From Chaunax sp. Z400 (Eukaryota; Chordata; Actinopteri; Lophiiformes; Chaunacidae): a stretch of DNA of 64,000 bases. The position numbers were made by a program, and so were the translations under genes. Location: the NCBI GenBank assembly GCA_037577475.1, contig CM075184.1:16928594-16992593 (forward strand), read 5' to 3'. Below the pieces are notes generated by a model. The model was given only the letters and a program-made list of their open reading frames with translations, made no database searches and had not been told where the DNA came from. Numbering within the stretch: the stretch's first letter is position 1; the number at the start of each line of letters is the position of its first letter. This document shows, in pieces, positions 1 to 13,000 of the stretch.

Positions 1-3000
1 TATCTATTCAGTCTATAAATCCTCAAACTGCCAACTGTTTAATGTGTTATGTCATGTGGTAATGCCTTTGATTCCAACATGCCTCCGTTTGTAAATACAA
101 GAGGCACTCAAAAGGCTGTGGTTTCTACAAGCATGGCGCCCCCGGCGCTTTGGTTGGGAATGCATTGAGAGGGAGAGGGACTGATAGAGTGAGGGAGGGA
201 GTGAGAGGTGGATAGAAACTGTATACACTTCCCGTTGCTCCTCTGCCAATCCCTCTCCCTGCTGCCTCTGGTTGCACAGGCAGGCAGTGTGTGAGAAATC
301 TGAGAGGAAGGAGTATATCCTTTCTCTGCTGAACACAGCTCCGTAATTATGCACTTTTCAGCAGGTTTTACCTTTAACACTTTCCTCCCAGGGTTGAGAT
401 TAGTGCTCACCGTGCCTGATTTGCTGAACGATTACTGAACAAGAGCCCTATGTAATCAATAAACAGGAAGGGGAAAAGTGGTAGCCTTTGAAGTATAGTT
501 TGGGTTTTGTTTTGGACGATTTAGCAGTGTATATGGTTTAGCAAGTAATGGCAGCTCAGCATGAATATTCTATTATATCTAGTACATCTCTTTGTTTTAC
601 CTGGGCTCTAATTCTCTATTACAGTGTCCAACTACTGCAGTGGAAAATTACATTACTTAACACAAAGGTCAGCAACAAGCTGTCTAATTACAGTATTCCT
701 CTGAGACGTTGGATTCAAATCACAAGTTGTCCTGTAAAATTGGGCCTTGATGTGATCTTATAACTTACGTGCACAAGTTACACAAGAATGAATACAAAGC
801 ACTCTTTTGTGGTAGCTTGCCATGCCCTGTATTGAATGTCCCCAACTACTGTAGGCTGCCAGCACAATGACCTCCATGATGACACTTGCTGATGTCATGA
901 GCAGTTATTTTGGGACGCTCCAATGACGAGCCACCACAAGTCTTTCTGGTGCTTTGTAAAGCTTTTTGCCAGCATATCCAAAGCAATAAGCCCCTTCCAA
1001 TTAGTCTGGTCTAATTGATTTTTAGTGATGACAACTATAGCTCAGCCACAATTACGCTACACTGGGAATGATGAGGGTTTAGATTATTGATCTTCAATTG
1101 ATCTACCTGATCAATGGTTACTTTTGTTTCATTTTTATGGAAAGTGCTGTTATGTTTTTTTTTCTTCCCTTTGCTAATGAGCTGGCCCAACAGAATGACC
1201 CTGTAAAGAAATCTGTGTTAGCAAAGCCCTTATGTATTAGCGATAGAGTCGGCTATACTCATGGGAAGCTGCACAGCGCACCATTTTTCAACACCAGTGC
1301 ACTACATCCCTGCAGGCATAGGTCAAAGGCTACAATTGGTCTTATGAAGCCACACAAATCTAAGTTTGGCCATCCTGAAGAGGGAAGCAGCTGTGTATAT
1401 TCTGCATTTTAATTATAGGGTCATGATTCATAAAGATAGTAGCTTAAAGACTCATTTCTGAAGAATGAACGAGAAAGTTCAGAAGATGTGTATGGTGGTT
1501 TTTACTTATACAGACACTGATGAACCCTGGCACTCTCAGAGGCAATAGTATTTGTGTACAGCTGAAACTGTTGAGCTTTTCTTTTTCTTTCTTTTGTTAA
1601 TAGTCAAGACCAAAAGTGCAATATCAGGGTTTTGGTCTTCAAAGTTGCGGCTTTTAAGATGCCCAGTTCTGAACAGTTGACAGGTGAAACTGGTGGGTGT
1701 TTGGTGTATGACTTGAAGAACCCTCATCAGCAGTTTCGCTCCGACAAGGTACTTTATGGTCCATGAAAATAAGCCCACATACAGTATAGAACCACTCAGG
1801 ATATTCACCTCCTCTCAACCCCACTCCACACCATTAAATTTATTTTTAAGAAGAGGACCTCTCAAAGTCCAGGTTCTTCCCCTTTTTCAGGGCAATGCTG
1901 CTAATAAAGGTAGCTGCATAAGACTGGGTTAAATATTGACACTGACTGAGCACATCATCACTGTTTCTAATTAGCTTGTATCTCTAGCGAGCTAAGTGCG
2001 AGGGCTGTGCATGAACAACTAAATATTTCCTCTTGCGGGATCTCATGCACCTTCGCACCCAAAACACATTTCTATGAATTTTACATAAAAAGATACCGAA
2101 TTGTCAGAAAATATACAGCTATCGTGGCTTTACTATCTGTAGCCTAAAGCAGCAACCAATTATGTGGTAATGAAATATTTACACGACCAAACTGAGAACG
2201 CCAGAGGTGAAAGCTAGATCATATAAGCCTGAGGAGACTGTGTTCTGTGCCTCCTGTACGCCGTTACATCAGCAAAAAGTTGGAACAGGAGATCAGCTAA
2301 TGACAATAGGCTTAGAAGCAAGAGCATGGGCAGACCTGCAGTTTAGTAAGCATGGCTTTGTGTCACTCCTACTGCTGTAAGCATATTTATGGGCTTTTAC
2401 TTTGTCATAGCCAACAAGGTGGGGAGAGGACTCATAATAGTAACACTGACTCTCTAGAAGTGTTCTTTGGGTTCTAATGGCTGCTCCCCCACTTTGACAT
2501 GGCAATGAACCTACATTCATGGCACAGTGTGATGTTTGTTCTCGAGGACTAATTGTGTTTGGGTGACGCTCCTGCTCTGAATGTAATCCTCACTGACTGC
2601 ATTAATCATTACAAGTGGTGTTTGCCTATATCTTCATCTAACACCCTCTCATCCCCCACCTCAACGTTTTGATCACTCCTATAGGACTGGTTCACTTCCA
2701 CTCTTTCCAAACTCTTGTTGCGTTTCGTTCTACATTCAACAAGCGCTTTGCTTTGTTTATTCACTGCAGTGGCTCTACAAGCCCTGGCTGGCAAGCGACA
2801 AATGAGAGGCAGTGAGGTGTTGGAGACTTTTGTCAGCTGTGTGGGTGCAGGGCTGTCTCTGCCTTTACCCTACTAACACATCAGTGACCTACAGTACAAG
2901 TCCAGATCTAGGTTGGCTAATACAGCCCTATAGCTCTCTTAAGGAAACCAGAGCAGTGCATTTCTTACATTCCTGAGATTTTCTTCTAAATCACATGGAA

Positions 3001-4178
3001 GTCATAGATGTACAAGAGGATTCTGTTGGATTGATAGCTTCAGGTTTCTGTTGCGTAACATCTTGCTGTGGTTTGCTTTGCAAACTAACCTGTCATAGGA
3101 AGCATTTAAAGAAGCTGTGTATTGGAAACTCAGACTAACGGGAAGTTTGAAAGTGTAATGGCTTTTTTGTTCTCAGTATTATCACTTATTATTATAAGTT
3201 ATAATTATAATAAGAATAGTAGCAAAAGAATGATGCAATGAACTATTATTCAAACTGAAAATCTGAACATCTCAGCCTCCGGTGTGCATTCTGTTTTGCT
3301 TGAACGAAATTTTTTTAAAAAGTCCTCCCCCAGCCTCGTACAAGTAATTACCGTCACAGTTGTCCAAAATGGAGGGTTGTGATGTTGACACAGTATGGAT
3401 AGAAGGACCAGGGCAGGTCCTGATTTGCCTGATTCAGCTCCCAGATGGCATCTTGCCAGTATGCATGTCATCAAGTGGCTGTAACAGTTGTTTGGGCACC
3501 CCCATGGCTCCACCCTGCTCTCGACTCCTGCAGGCAGACTTATTGTACTGCAATTTTGACAAGCTCCTCCCAGCATGGCTTTCATAAAAGCACCAGGAGG
3601 TTAAGCTGTTAATTAGCTACTGAAAGAGGAGGCCAACAGCTTGCTGTTAATTTGCTTTGCTGTTTTTCTTTTTTTTTTTCTTAATTCGGGTTTGACATCA
3701 TTTCCTGTCTTTTTTTTTCTTTTTTCGAGTCATCGCTTTGTGTCACAAAAGCAGAACAGGGCTCATTAAGAAGGGGGGAAATGTGTTTATTTGGCTATGA
3801 TTAGAAGCGCCCATTATGTATGTATAGCCATGCTTATCCAAATGTTCTTAATGAGAGAGACCCTCGACGCCAGTGTGGGGCTCCTGTGGGCATAGACCCA
3901 GGCTCGTTATCACCACACAGAGCATTGATCTCTCCACCGCCTCCTTGCTTATCCTCCTTCTCCTCCCCTTTCAAAGACAGTGACTTGCACATGAATTATA
4001 TGGACACATTGATCAGCTGATTGAGAGCTATAGCCCTGGGTCATTATTGAAGGAGGGATTACCCAACTCTTGTTTTGTGCGTGCGTATGGGAGAGTGTAT
4101 TACTCAGCTCCTTGTCACAGCACATACTCCCCTAAGCTCACCTTAGATTTGCAACGGGTACATAAATGTGCACACTTG

Positions 4179-4204
4179 CGCGCACACACACACACACACA
4201 CACA
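4179..4204. repeat. (CA)n microsatellite
   Basis: An uninterrupted run of CA dinucleotides preceded by GCGCG. It lies in the intron upstream of the first visible exon. Confidence 0.95.
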
Positions 4205-5933
4205 GCATATACAGCAGCCTACACAATCAACATAGCCCAAATGACTGGCTGCATTGATTGCCTTCCCTCTGCAATTATGTTCCCATTGTTTATTTACTTT
4301 CTAGCATCTTACTCATTCAAACGGAATTCAATAATTATTGCTTTATTTAATGTTAAAGTGAGTAAGAGTGGTAGGTGTGCAGCACCAGTAGCTGTATTGT
4401 CTTTAAGTGTCTCTGTGACCCCTCCCAGGCTACTTTGTTTCCTAGGCCTATGTTAAGTCATCCTCTCCAAGGACACCTACGGCAATCCATCTTTACCTCG
4501 CTGCCCTCCCTTACGACACAGAGTCCAGTTGTGTTTCTCTCTTCTCTCCCAGAGACAAATATGCAGCCTGTTTTTATTCACCAGTAGAGATGGATCATTT
4601 CTCCAGCAAGGCAGTAGAGGAAAAAACTTACTATGTTAAGGACTGTGAGACAGAGAGACAGGATGTGGTCGAGGGGTGCTAGTGATTAGGAAATAAAGTA
4701 CAAAGGTGAAGATGAGGTTCAAGACGCAGTAGGTAGGCAGTTTGGAGCCTGGAACACACAGTGGCCTTAAGCCACAACCAAACTTTTAGGCATGTCGCGA
4801 CTTGCAGTCGTTTATTCAAAGCATCCACTGCACTTGGCACCCAATGAGGCCTCTGTGGTTGGAGCTGTAGTTCGTGCTGCTGGCAGGCAGGGAATCGCAG
4901 GCCAAACTGCAGGCACTCAATGACTCCAGTCACTCCGCTTTGCTTTCTTAAATAACCTCCTTACGTTCCAGGGGAATCCCAGAGAGCGGATTTTATGACA
5001 ATCTAGTACCCAACAAATCTCTGCACATGCATCAATACACTGCTGCTGGGAAGAAATGGGTCATTACATTGAATTATTTTCATGTCTAGACCCCAAACCC
5101 TCATTAATAAGAAAAAATTTAAAAAAAGTTTTAAAGTCAATCTAATCCTGATTTATAACCGTCAGAATCAGGCAGAAATTGAGCTGTTACCTTTCAGATG
5201 TTACATTTCGGATGCAATTTGCCTACAACAGGATAGAAACATGTAGTCGACAGCATACATATGATGGCCACAGTCCTCTCGCTGTGAGACCTAAGCAACA
5301 TACGAGTATTTTCTTTTCCATTTGGCCTTGGTGTGTTTTTCAGCCCAACAGGCACATTGCATTGTCTCCCTGCAGAGTGAAAATTACGTCATTGGCTATA
5401 GTTGCTGCTGTGACATCACTTTGTTTGAATAACAAAGGTGCTGTTGGACTTATTCTAACAGGTCTCAAGCCAAGAACTGGTATGTAGGCTAGACTTTCCT
5501 GTCAGATGATAGAGAAAACCTGACTCCGACCTCTATGATTCTAATAGATAAAATCTTCCCCATTCAAATATTGACTCTCTATTGCGGTACATGACATCAG
5601 GCGTGAAATGCGGTTATCTAACATGTGTAAGTCTCCAATGAAGTCCACGTATACACATGCACACACCCATTTACACAAGAGGCACAAACTTTCAATTCCT
5701 GCAAATCAGAGAGATGGTTACAAGGCAATATCCAGGCAGATACTCACTGGCTGTCTCACAGAGGGAATTTGGCAGCTCTCTTAGAATTGATAGCTATTTA
5801 GCTCACAGATAGTCATCTGTTTTAATGCATTAATTTTGTATTAACAGCACTGGCAAATTTAATGGTGGAAATTAGGGTATGATCATAATGGTGTATGTGT
5901 GTGCGTCTGTCTGTCTGGCTTGCTGGCTCACTG

Positions 5934-5954
5934 TCTGTGTGTGTGTGTGTGTGT
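5934..5954. repeat. (TG)n microsatellite
   Basis: A TG run preceded by a short degenerate CTGT-type repeat (about 5908-5935). Confidence 0.93.
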
Positions 5955-7118
5955 ACATTTCTGATGTTCTTTATGTCTATACTTTTGTATGTGTTTGTTG
6001 TGAGTACATGCTGTTTTATAAGGCTCCATTGGGAGCCATTGTTTGGAATTACCGGCTCTCTGTCTCTCTTCCACCCTTCCAGTAATACCCACCTCTATCT
6101 TGTGTTAGTTGGACTCTCTCAGCAACCACACTGTTTTGTGTTAAAGGTGCACTTTTACTTTGCATTTAAGTGGATGGAAATGCAAATGTATGCAGTGCTC
6201 TGGGTGGGTGGTGAAACTGATACAGGCCTGTATTGCCCACTCAGAGGGCAAGGTGCACTGTAGAGTTATGAGAGAGAGGATGGGGTGGTGCCCACACCAC
6301 CCCTGTCCCTCTTTACCTGAAAAAGCACAGAGCTTTGCTTTAGCCTCCGCAGAAAATGATAAGGTGCTCCAGGGAAGAGAGGTGTTTGAAAAACCATAAT
6401 TGCATTTTTTAACTATGACAGCCACCACAGTGTAAAAATGCGTAGAGCTGGTTGTTTCTGTAGAGAAACCAAACTGAATATGGTCTATCATCTTTAAATG
6501 TAATTTAGAGCATCTTTTCAAATGTTTAAAACCTCAAAGGTTTAGTTAAGTATCATTTAGGCTCCGCCCTATCTTCTTTAATGAATGTAAACCGTATAAA
6601 AATGACTAAAGTATTTTAAGTATAAAGTATTTTATTTTATTTTACAGATACCTTTAAGGCATTCACAGTCAACATATCTTTGTGATGTTATCTATTGAAT
6701 GACTATATTTACCATACATTCACATCAACACAGCCTGTCTCTCATACCCTATTGAGTATATCACTTCATTCTAGGCAGTCACACATTTGCACTTGCTCAG
6801 CTGAATCTCTTATGTGACTGCTGTAAATTCCCAGACAGTTCAGTGGTATTGAATCCATGCCACAGACCCAGCCAGCTTCCCCCCATTATGCTCCACAGCT
6901 CCCCTCCTTTAGGGGCCTTGATAGGGTGTGTAGAAAGTCCAGAGCCATGCCAACTCTTCCCAGCACAACATGACTTTTTCATTAAGCCGTCAAATTCCTG
7001 CTCTCTAGTTGGAGGTGATTTATCAACTATGGGCTTCATTGCAGGTTCATAGGAAACAGACATACAGGTCCTGTCTAATGCATTATAATGTTTCACATTC
7101 AAAGAGTGTATGTATGCA

Positions 7119-7138
7119 TGTGTGTGTGTGTGTGTGTG
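7119..7138. repeat. (TG)n microsatellite
   Basis: About ten TG units preceded by the related TATG/CATG variants. Confidence 0.93.
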
Positions 7139-9836
7139 AATGAGTGAGTGAACCAGAGAGGATGATGGCCTGAGTGTACTGTGTTCATGCTGTGACTGGG
7201 CTCTGAGATATGATCCTAGGAGTCTCTCACATGGATAATGGCAGTGAGAATCCATGATGGAGAAAGTTACTGTGTGTGACGATCAGAGGCTTTTTGTTCT
7301 CGTAGGCAAAACAGGTTAAGCTCCTGTCCTGGCTCTATGTCGCCTTTCCAATATATGGTGCCTCAGTCTTCCCTGGAATACTGAATAAGCCGAAGCCACC
7401 TCACCGATGACTCATTGGTTTAATCTCTTACTTAAGTCACTGACTAAAATGCCCGAGACTGCCTTGGGTCATGGCCAGTGCAGACATGGTGAAAGTGGTG
7501 GTTTACAGGTGTAACCATCTGACAGTGTAGATGGAGCTACGAGAGCTGGGACAAGCCAGTTTTGGCCCTGTTATGACTGTCTCCCTCGCCAGTCAGGTTT
7601 ATCGTGAATTATAGCCAATTGTGGGGCAGGCGGTCTCGGGTTCAGTGCGATATAAACCCGTTGCTTTTTATGGAGAACTGTAAAACTCCCAGGACTTTTT
7701 CTTCCCTCCTGAGACTAGCTTTGATGTTTCAGGCAGGTGCTGTCATTTTTTTAAACTCTCCTTCTTGTAGATTTTTGGAGCCTTAAGTCATTTGCAGCAA
7801 AAGCTCCTTTTTTTAAATTCAAGGCATCTGCTCAGCCTAAAAGCAGTCTGCATGATGGATATGGTGTTATCTATAACTGAATCTGCCTCTCACGTTTCTC
7901 TCTACCTTCGTTCTGATGCAATATTTGTGCACAGAGGGGGAAAAAAGGTGAAGGAGGAGGGCTCTCACAATATCTAGCAACGTTTATTCATGGCATCATG
8001 GATGGTTTAAATCGAACTGAGAATGAAAGCACACAGAGACACAGAGCCTTTTACAATCACCTAATAACTCTATTATACTGAGCTGTGGGGCTCACAAAAA
8101 GGAGGAAAAAAACTATTCCTTTTCCTGGAAGTAGTGTCTTAATGCACAATTTAGGTGTACAAGTGAAAAATATGAAACCAAAGAGAATGAAATGCAATAG
8201 CCCAGCAAACCCCAAAGCAACATACAATATTTCAATAAAATTAACCATTAGGAGAAAAGGACAAGACCAATTAGGGACGCATAATATTGTTATGATTTTT
8301 TTTTTTTACCAGCCTGTCAACACCTGATTTAGATGTAATATAGTAATGTCCCATATTTCCATTGCTTTTAAATTTTTTTACAGCCAGCCTAACAGGAGAT
8401 CCAGTGCAGGACTGGACAGCCTGGTTTCTTTTTGATGAATTGCTCAGTTTTCAGAATTTTTATCATTAATTAAGTGTAAGCCTGGTGTATGATGGAAACA
8501 AATACAGGGAGGTTCATACATTTTGAATGACGAATTGGTAATAAAACTAAAAATACCGAATTGACCCATGTTTGATTGAAAGTATAAGCTTTCTGCTTGG
8601 GATACCTCATATAATCTTCACATTAATAGCCATTAAAGGCTTTAAAATAAAATATTGAATCAGCACAAACTGAAGGTTTCTGCCAATTGGACAGACCGAT
8701 AAGATGACGCTTTGATTATGCCCACACAAAGCAAACTGTTGACTATGTAGTTTTGATATTTTGCCCAGTGAATGTCGATCTGCATTTGGCTGAAATGATT
8801 TTGAAAATATCAGCATATCTGATATTGTCAAAAATCCAATATCATGCATTCCTGCTTTCATCACTGTGGATTATTTGAGCAGCATCATCTTCAACTTTCA
8901 TCCGTGCATTTAACAAGTTAGATACATTAAAAAAAAAATTGTATTAAAAAAATAAAAATGTTAAACATGCAAATTATAAACATGCAGAAACAGTGTGATG
9001 TTTTAGAATACTGGGGGGAAAAAACCCAGCCATATTGTGTTGGCTTTGCATTGCATTTCATTGATTGAGCAATGCAGGAGGTAATTAGACTGGAGCTCTG
9101 TGATGTGACAAGAGGCTGTGGTGGTATGGTGTCACTATGGGGTATTAGGCATATTGTCACTTTGCGGCGCGTGAGCTGAAGGCTGGATGAAGCCTGCTGT
9201 TGAATCTTGGAGGAAGTTCTTGGGTTGACAGGTCAATACCGGTGCTGATTTCCTGTCTTCAGAAGATTGCCATCTTGTTGTGGAATGTTCCAGTCTCTCT
9301 CAGAATGTACTAAATTCCCCTGCAGCCTCACCACTGGCTGATTTTGCCTCTCTTTTTCTATGAGAGCGCGAGGATTTAACTCACCATGATCAATATTTAG
9401 TATCCCATGCGTGAAACAAGCAGATGTTTGGAGTTTCCTTTTCAGAGACAGGAGGCTTCTGTTGAGTGAAGGGGATCAATGCTGCCTCTCGAGTGTGAGG
9501 CCACAGAACCACGGCGTCTGAAGGGTGGCTGATGCGATTCCTGCCAGCCCTTGGACCCTTGAGATTTGTGTGCCTCCCAGGCATCTTCTGTCCTGTTAAC
9601 CCACTGATACAGACACTCACTCAGACAAAATGTGCAGTCCAAACAGTTGTCCTGAAGTGGAAGAGGTCTGGATGTTAAACAACAGGGCTGTGATTGGTAA
9701 TTGATTTGTTCATTTGCCAACTGTTTGAGCAATCGGTGATGCCTACCCAGCTATCTGCTATCTACAATAAGCTCTTCCTCTCCCTTTCTCTCCCTCTCCC
9801 TCTCTCTCCCATTCTCCCTTTCCATCCCTCCCACAG

Positions 9837-10068
9837 CATCTGCAGCAGCACGAAAACGCGGTGGAGGGTGATGCCTGCTACTACCATTGCGTGCTGTGTA
9901 ACTACTCGACCAAGGCCAAGCTCAACCTGATCCAGCATGTGCGCTCCATGAAGCACCAGCGCAGTGAAAGCCTCAGGAAGCTTCAGCGCTTGCAGAAGGG
10001 CCTGCCGGAGGATGACGAGGACCTCAGCTCAATCTTCACCATTCGCAAATGCCCTTCTTCTGATACAG
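9837..10068 (+). CDS. zfhx3: zfhx3 coding exon (probably exon 4): C2H2 finger and basic linker
   Basis: The acceptor CCCACAG ends at 9836 and the donor ACAG|GTCAGA follows 10068. The exon enters in phase 0 and leaves in phase 1: 77 codons plus one base. It encodes residues 1-77 of the window's partial protein, opening HLQQHE. It contains one C2H2 finger with Cys18, Cys21, His34 and His40. The finger is followed by a basic helical stretch rich in Arg, Lys, Leu and Gln (about residues 41-56) and an acidic patch, PEDDED. The finger and its tail are nearly identical to the corresponding ZFHX3/ZFHX4 finger as I recall it. The open frame running past the donor to 10268 is intron and should not be read as protein. 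The start is an acceptor site, not an initiation codon. Confidence 0.95.
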
Positions 10069-13000
10069 GTCAGAACCTGCCCCTTCAGCCATGTTTTGGT
10101 ATCTATGTGTGTCTGTCTTTGTTTCACTATGTAACTCTGTCACTCTGTCTCTTGTACACAAATACACACATCCATCTGCTCAGTTTAGACACTTTCGATT
10201 CTCAAAATTTGCATTCACAACTTGTCACTTGTAATTTGTCAGTGTCCACACTGGCCATGACCCCATAGAACAAGCATTAACATTCATGGATAAGGTCTGA
10301 TTGGTTTTGATGGTTTGTTTTGAAGAAAAAGGGTGATTTAGGTGGCACAGCCATAATTGGAACATGTAAGAATTAAACTCAAATGTTACTATTTGTAGAT
10401 AGGAAGAACTGTATTATTTTTACATTGACGGAGCTGATTAATTATAACCCTCACCGTCTTTCGCCCATGTCCTCTCTCACTTCCCAGGCCATCATTGTAA
10501 ATGAGAGATTGTTCTTCATGTCTTGCCTGGTAAAATAAACACTCAAACTTTATCAAAAATATGGTGGATATTGATATAATTTTAGGTCCATATCATTTCT
10601 GTAAAAATATATTCCTGCCAAGCTTTCCTTCACCAGTAAAAACAGAGGTCTCTGGTAATTGGAGCTGTCCCTGTCAGTCATTAAAGACATATTGAGACAG
10701 AGCATTAAAGCCAGAGGAGGAGGAGCCAAACAACAGCAGCAGCTGCAACAACAACAAGAGCACCATAAAACAGACACAGCTACAACAACAGTAGCATGAC
10801 TGGACCAAAGTGTATCTACTGCTCATTTATTATGGACTGATTAGGAAGAGTGAGCTGTGGTCAATTAACACTCCTTCTCAGCAGAGATTTGGTTTTCCAA
10901 TCACTTTAACTCCTGTGCCCTGACAAAGGGGCTCTATTGTGTGTCCCTCCAAGAGGGAACCATTACTTCCCTCGCACACATACTCGCTGTCTGTGCAGGG
11001 GGAAAAAGGCCAGCCTGTGAAGACGCTTTGTTCCAAGGAGGCAGGGATAATGAAGCCAGCGGCCGGGAAATTGCGCAAAAAGGCAGTCACAGATCTGAAG
11101 CAAATCATTAGAGAACATATTTAGCTGAGCAATTAGGGACAATTAAGCTTTCTGCTCGCTGCACTCCAAATATGTTAATGACTACAGTACAGTGGACAAG
11201 TGAACATGCAAAGCCAAGAGGACAGACCGTCTAGGTTAAAAGGGCTGGGGGTGGGGAATTTATTGTTTCTGTGTTCAGACAGGAGGAGTTGTTGTGCCAT
11301 TTGTATGGTTACTCCCCTGCAGAGGTTCATCAAATTACAATAATCCTCTCGCTTGACCAGACTACTAGTACCTAACAAAATTTAATTTGAACTCAGGCTG
11401 TTAATTCACCTTAGATGTATGTTTTGATGATGATTTTTGGGATCAGAGTAAATGCCTCATTCTTTTCTTTGTAGTTTGGGTACGACTTTACTGCTCCATA
11501 TGTTTTTTTGTTGTTGTAATATTTAAAAGTGTTCAAAAGGAAAATCCATTCAGCTCTTTCACAATGAGCTATATATCCATACAACCTAAACTGGACAACC
11601 ATTATTATTTAGATCTTGCGCTACTTCAAGTTTTTTTTTTTTAAAGTGTATTAAAATAAATGAAAGTATGAAAAACAATAATACTTCAGTAATGGTCATA
11701 CCGCTTCATCTGTACTCACCTTTTTCCAACATCATCAGCTCTGCCAGTCCACCTCATAGCCCCAGCCCGTCACTCTAGGGCTGAGCCATTCCCTCTCAGT
11801 GTAATATTTAATTTCCTCTTCGCTAGCTCTTCTGTGGCACAGGGCTCTTTTTTGTGGTTGAGGCACAGTTGCTAAAGTGGTGGAACGTTCCCTGGCTTGT
11901 TAAAACAAAGTTGCCCCTGGATTTCTGGGTCACCTAGACAGTAATTCCCTCACCAGCTGCTGTTGTGTGATCTTAAGAATGATTCTCTTCTGGTGTTTGG
12001 TGCTTGGCTTGTAGCCTGCATGGGATTTTTCCTGCTTTTTCCTCAATTGAAGCCTTTCTATGACAGCAAATGAATGAAGTTAGGCTAGATTATACATTGT
12101 CTGATGTGTTTTACCCTTAACAACTGAACATATGCTTCATATGAAGATTAAGCAAACACAGATTCTAGCAAAGGAATAAAAGGCTTTCATTGTTTTAATT
12201 CTCACTCATACTAAATGTGCTGCTTGGGCATATTGCTCTGTGGCCCTGTCTCCATTTGTCTTATTAATACTGTATCTGTGGGGAAACAAAGGGGCCCTGA
12301 GAGGGACCCCAGCCCCACACAGCTGTCCTATGTGCAAAGATCACTGAATAGAACTCAGCACTGACTTCAACCAATGCGCTGTCTGCACCTATGCTAGCCT
12401 CTACTTTTAAGGACAGCAGCTCATTACCAGGTGGCAGGTAGACACATAATAGAAAAGAGATATGCATGTGACACAATACGCAAGAAGGACATGTTAAAAC
12501 CTCCATAAAGCATTCACTTGTGAGGACAGCTGTTTTGACAGCATGGGAACTAAATATATTTTACATTTACTAGTTACAGAGGAAAGGTAAAACCTTATGT
12601 CATGTTGATGATAACTGTCATGTTAATGGTGACTGCTGTCAAAACAAATCATGGAGGTGTATGTGTAGAAGAGAGATGTGGAGAATGAGAGAAAAATGTG
12701 AGGAATCAATGCAGAAATGCGTTTTTGGGAGCTTTTGTGTCAGAAGTAATGTAATCCTCTCTGCCTCATTAAAGCCCACATAATATATGAAAATGCAAAC
12801 ATTTTTCATTTCGCAAGTGCTTAGCACAAGATATCTCCTACTTGACTGTGAAGTCCATTTTCAGTGTGTATGCGCACTTCAAGCGTCCGCATCACACTTG
12901 TGTAAGCTGACTATTTGACCAGGATATGATTTGCGATGTCACAAATTGTGATTTGCAGTCAAGTGTTCAATCTCTCCACATATGTACATCGTCGTACAAA

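Larger units (their letters stand above)
1..9836 (+). other. zfhx3: Intron upstream of first visible exon (3' part; probably intron 3)
   Basis: No coding exon is supported here. The exon expected just upstream in ZFHX3, whose product ends in a zinc finger leading into the first visible exon, is not found in any frame. The stretch holds dinucleotide repeats near 4179-4204, 5934-5954 and 7119-7138. It also has several A- or T-rich runs, for example at 3661-3725 and 8929-8960, and an AT-rich imperfect palindrome near 3178-3215. The last 60 bases form an almost uninterrupted pyrimidine tract (about 9776-9832) ending in the CAG acceptor at 9834-9836. Confidence 0.85.

Noticed and set aside
6797..7255. 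152-codon minus-strand open frame
   Set aside because: Includes a His/Thr run from the TG microsatellite, has no recognisable domain, and lies in an intron.
9861..10268. Reading the first exon frame on to 10268 as a separate protein
   Set aside because: The donor at 10069 and the match to ZFHX3 end the coding part at 10068. The rest is intron.
10939..11124. 61-codon open frame with a protein-like Lys-rich end
   Set aside because: I considered an extra zfhx3 exon, but the flanking exons already join in phase and match the family without a gap. Kept only as a candidate conserved noncoding block.
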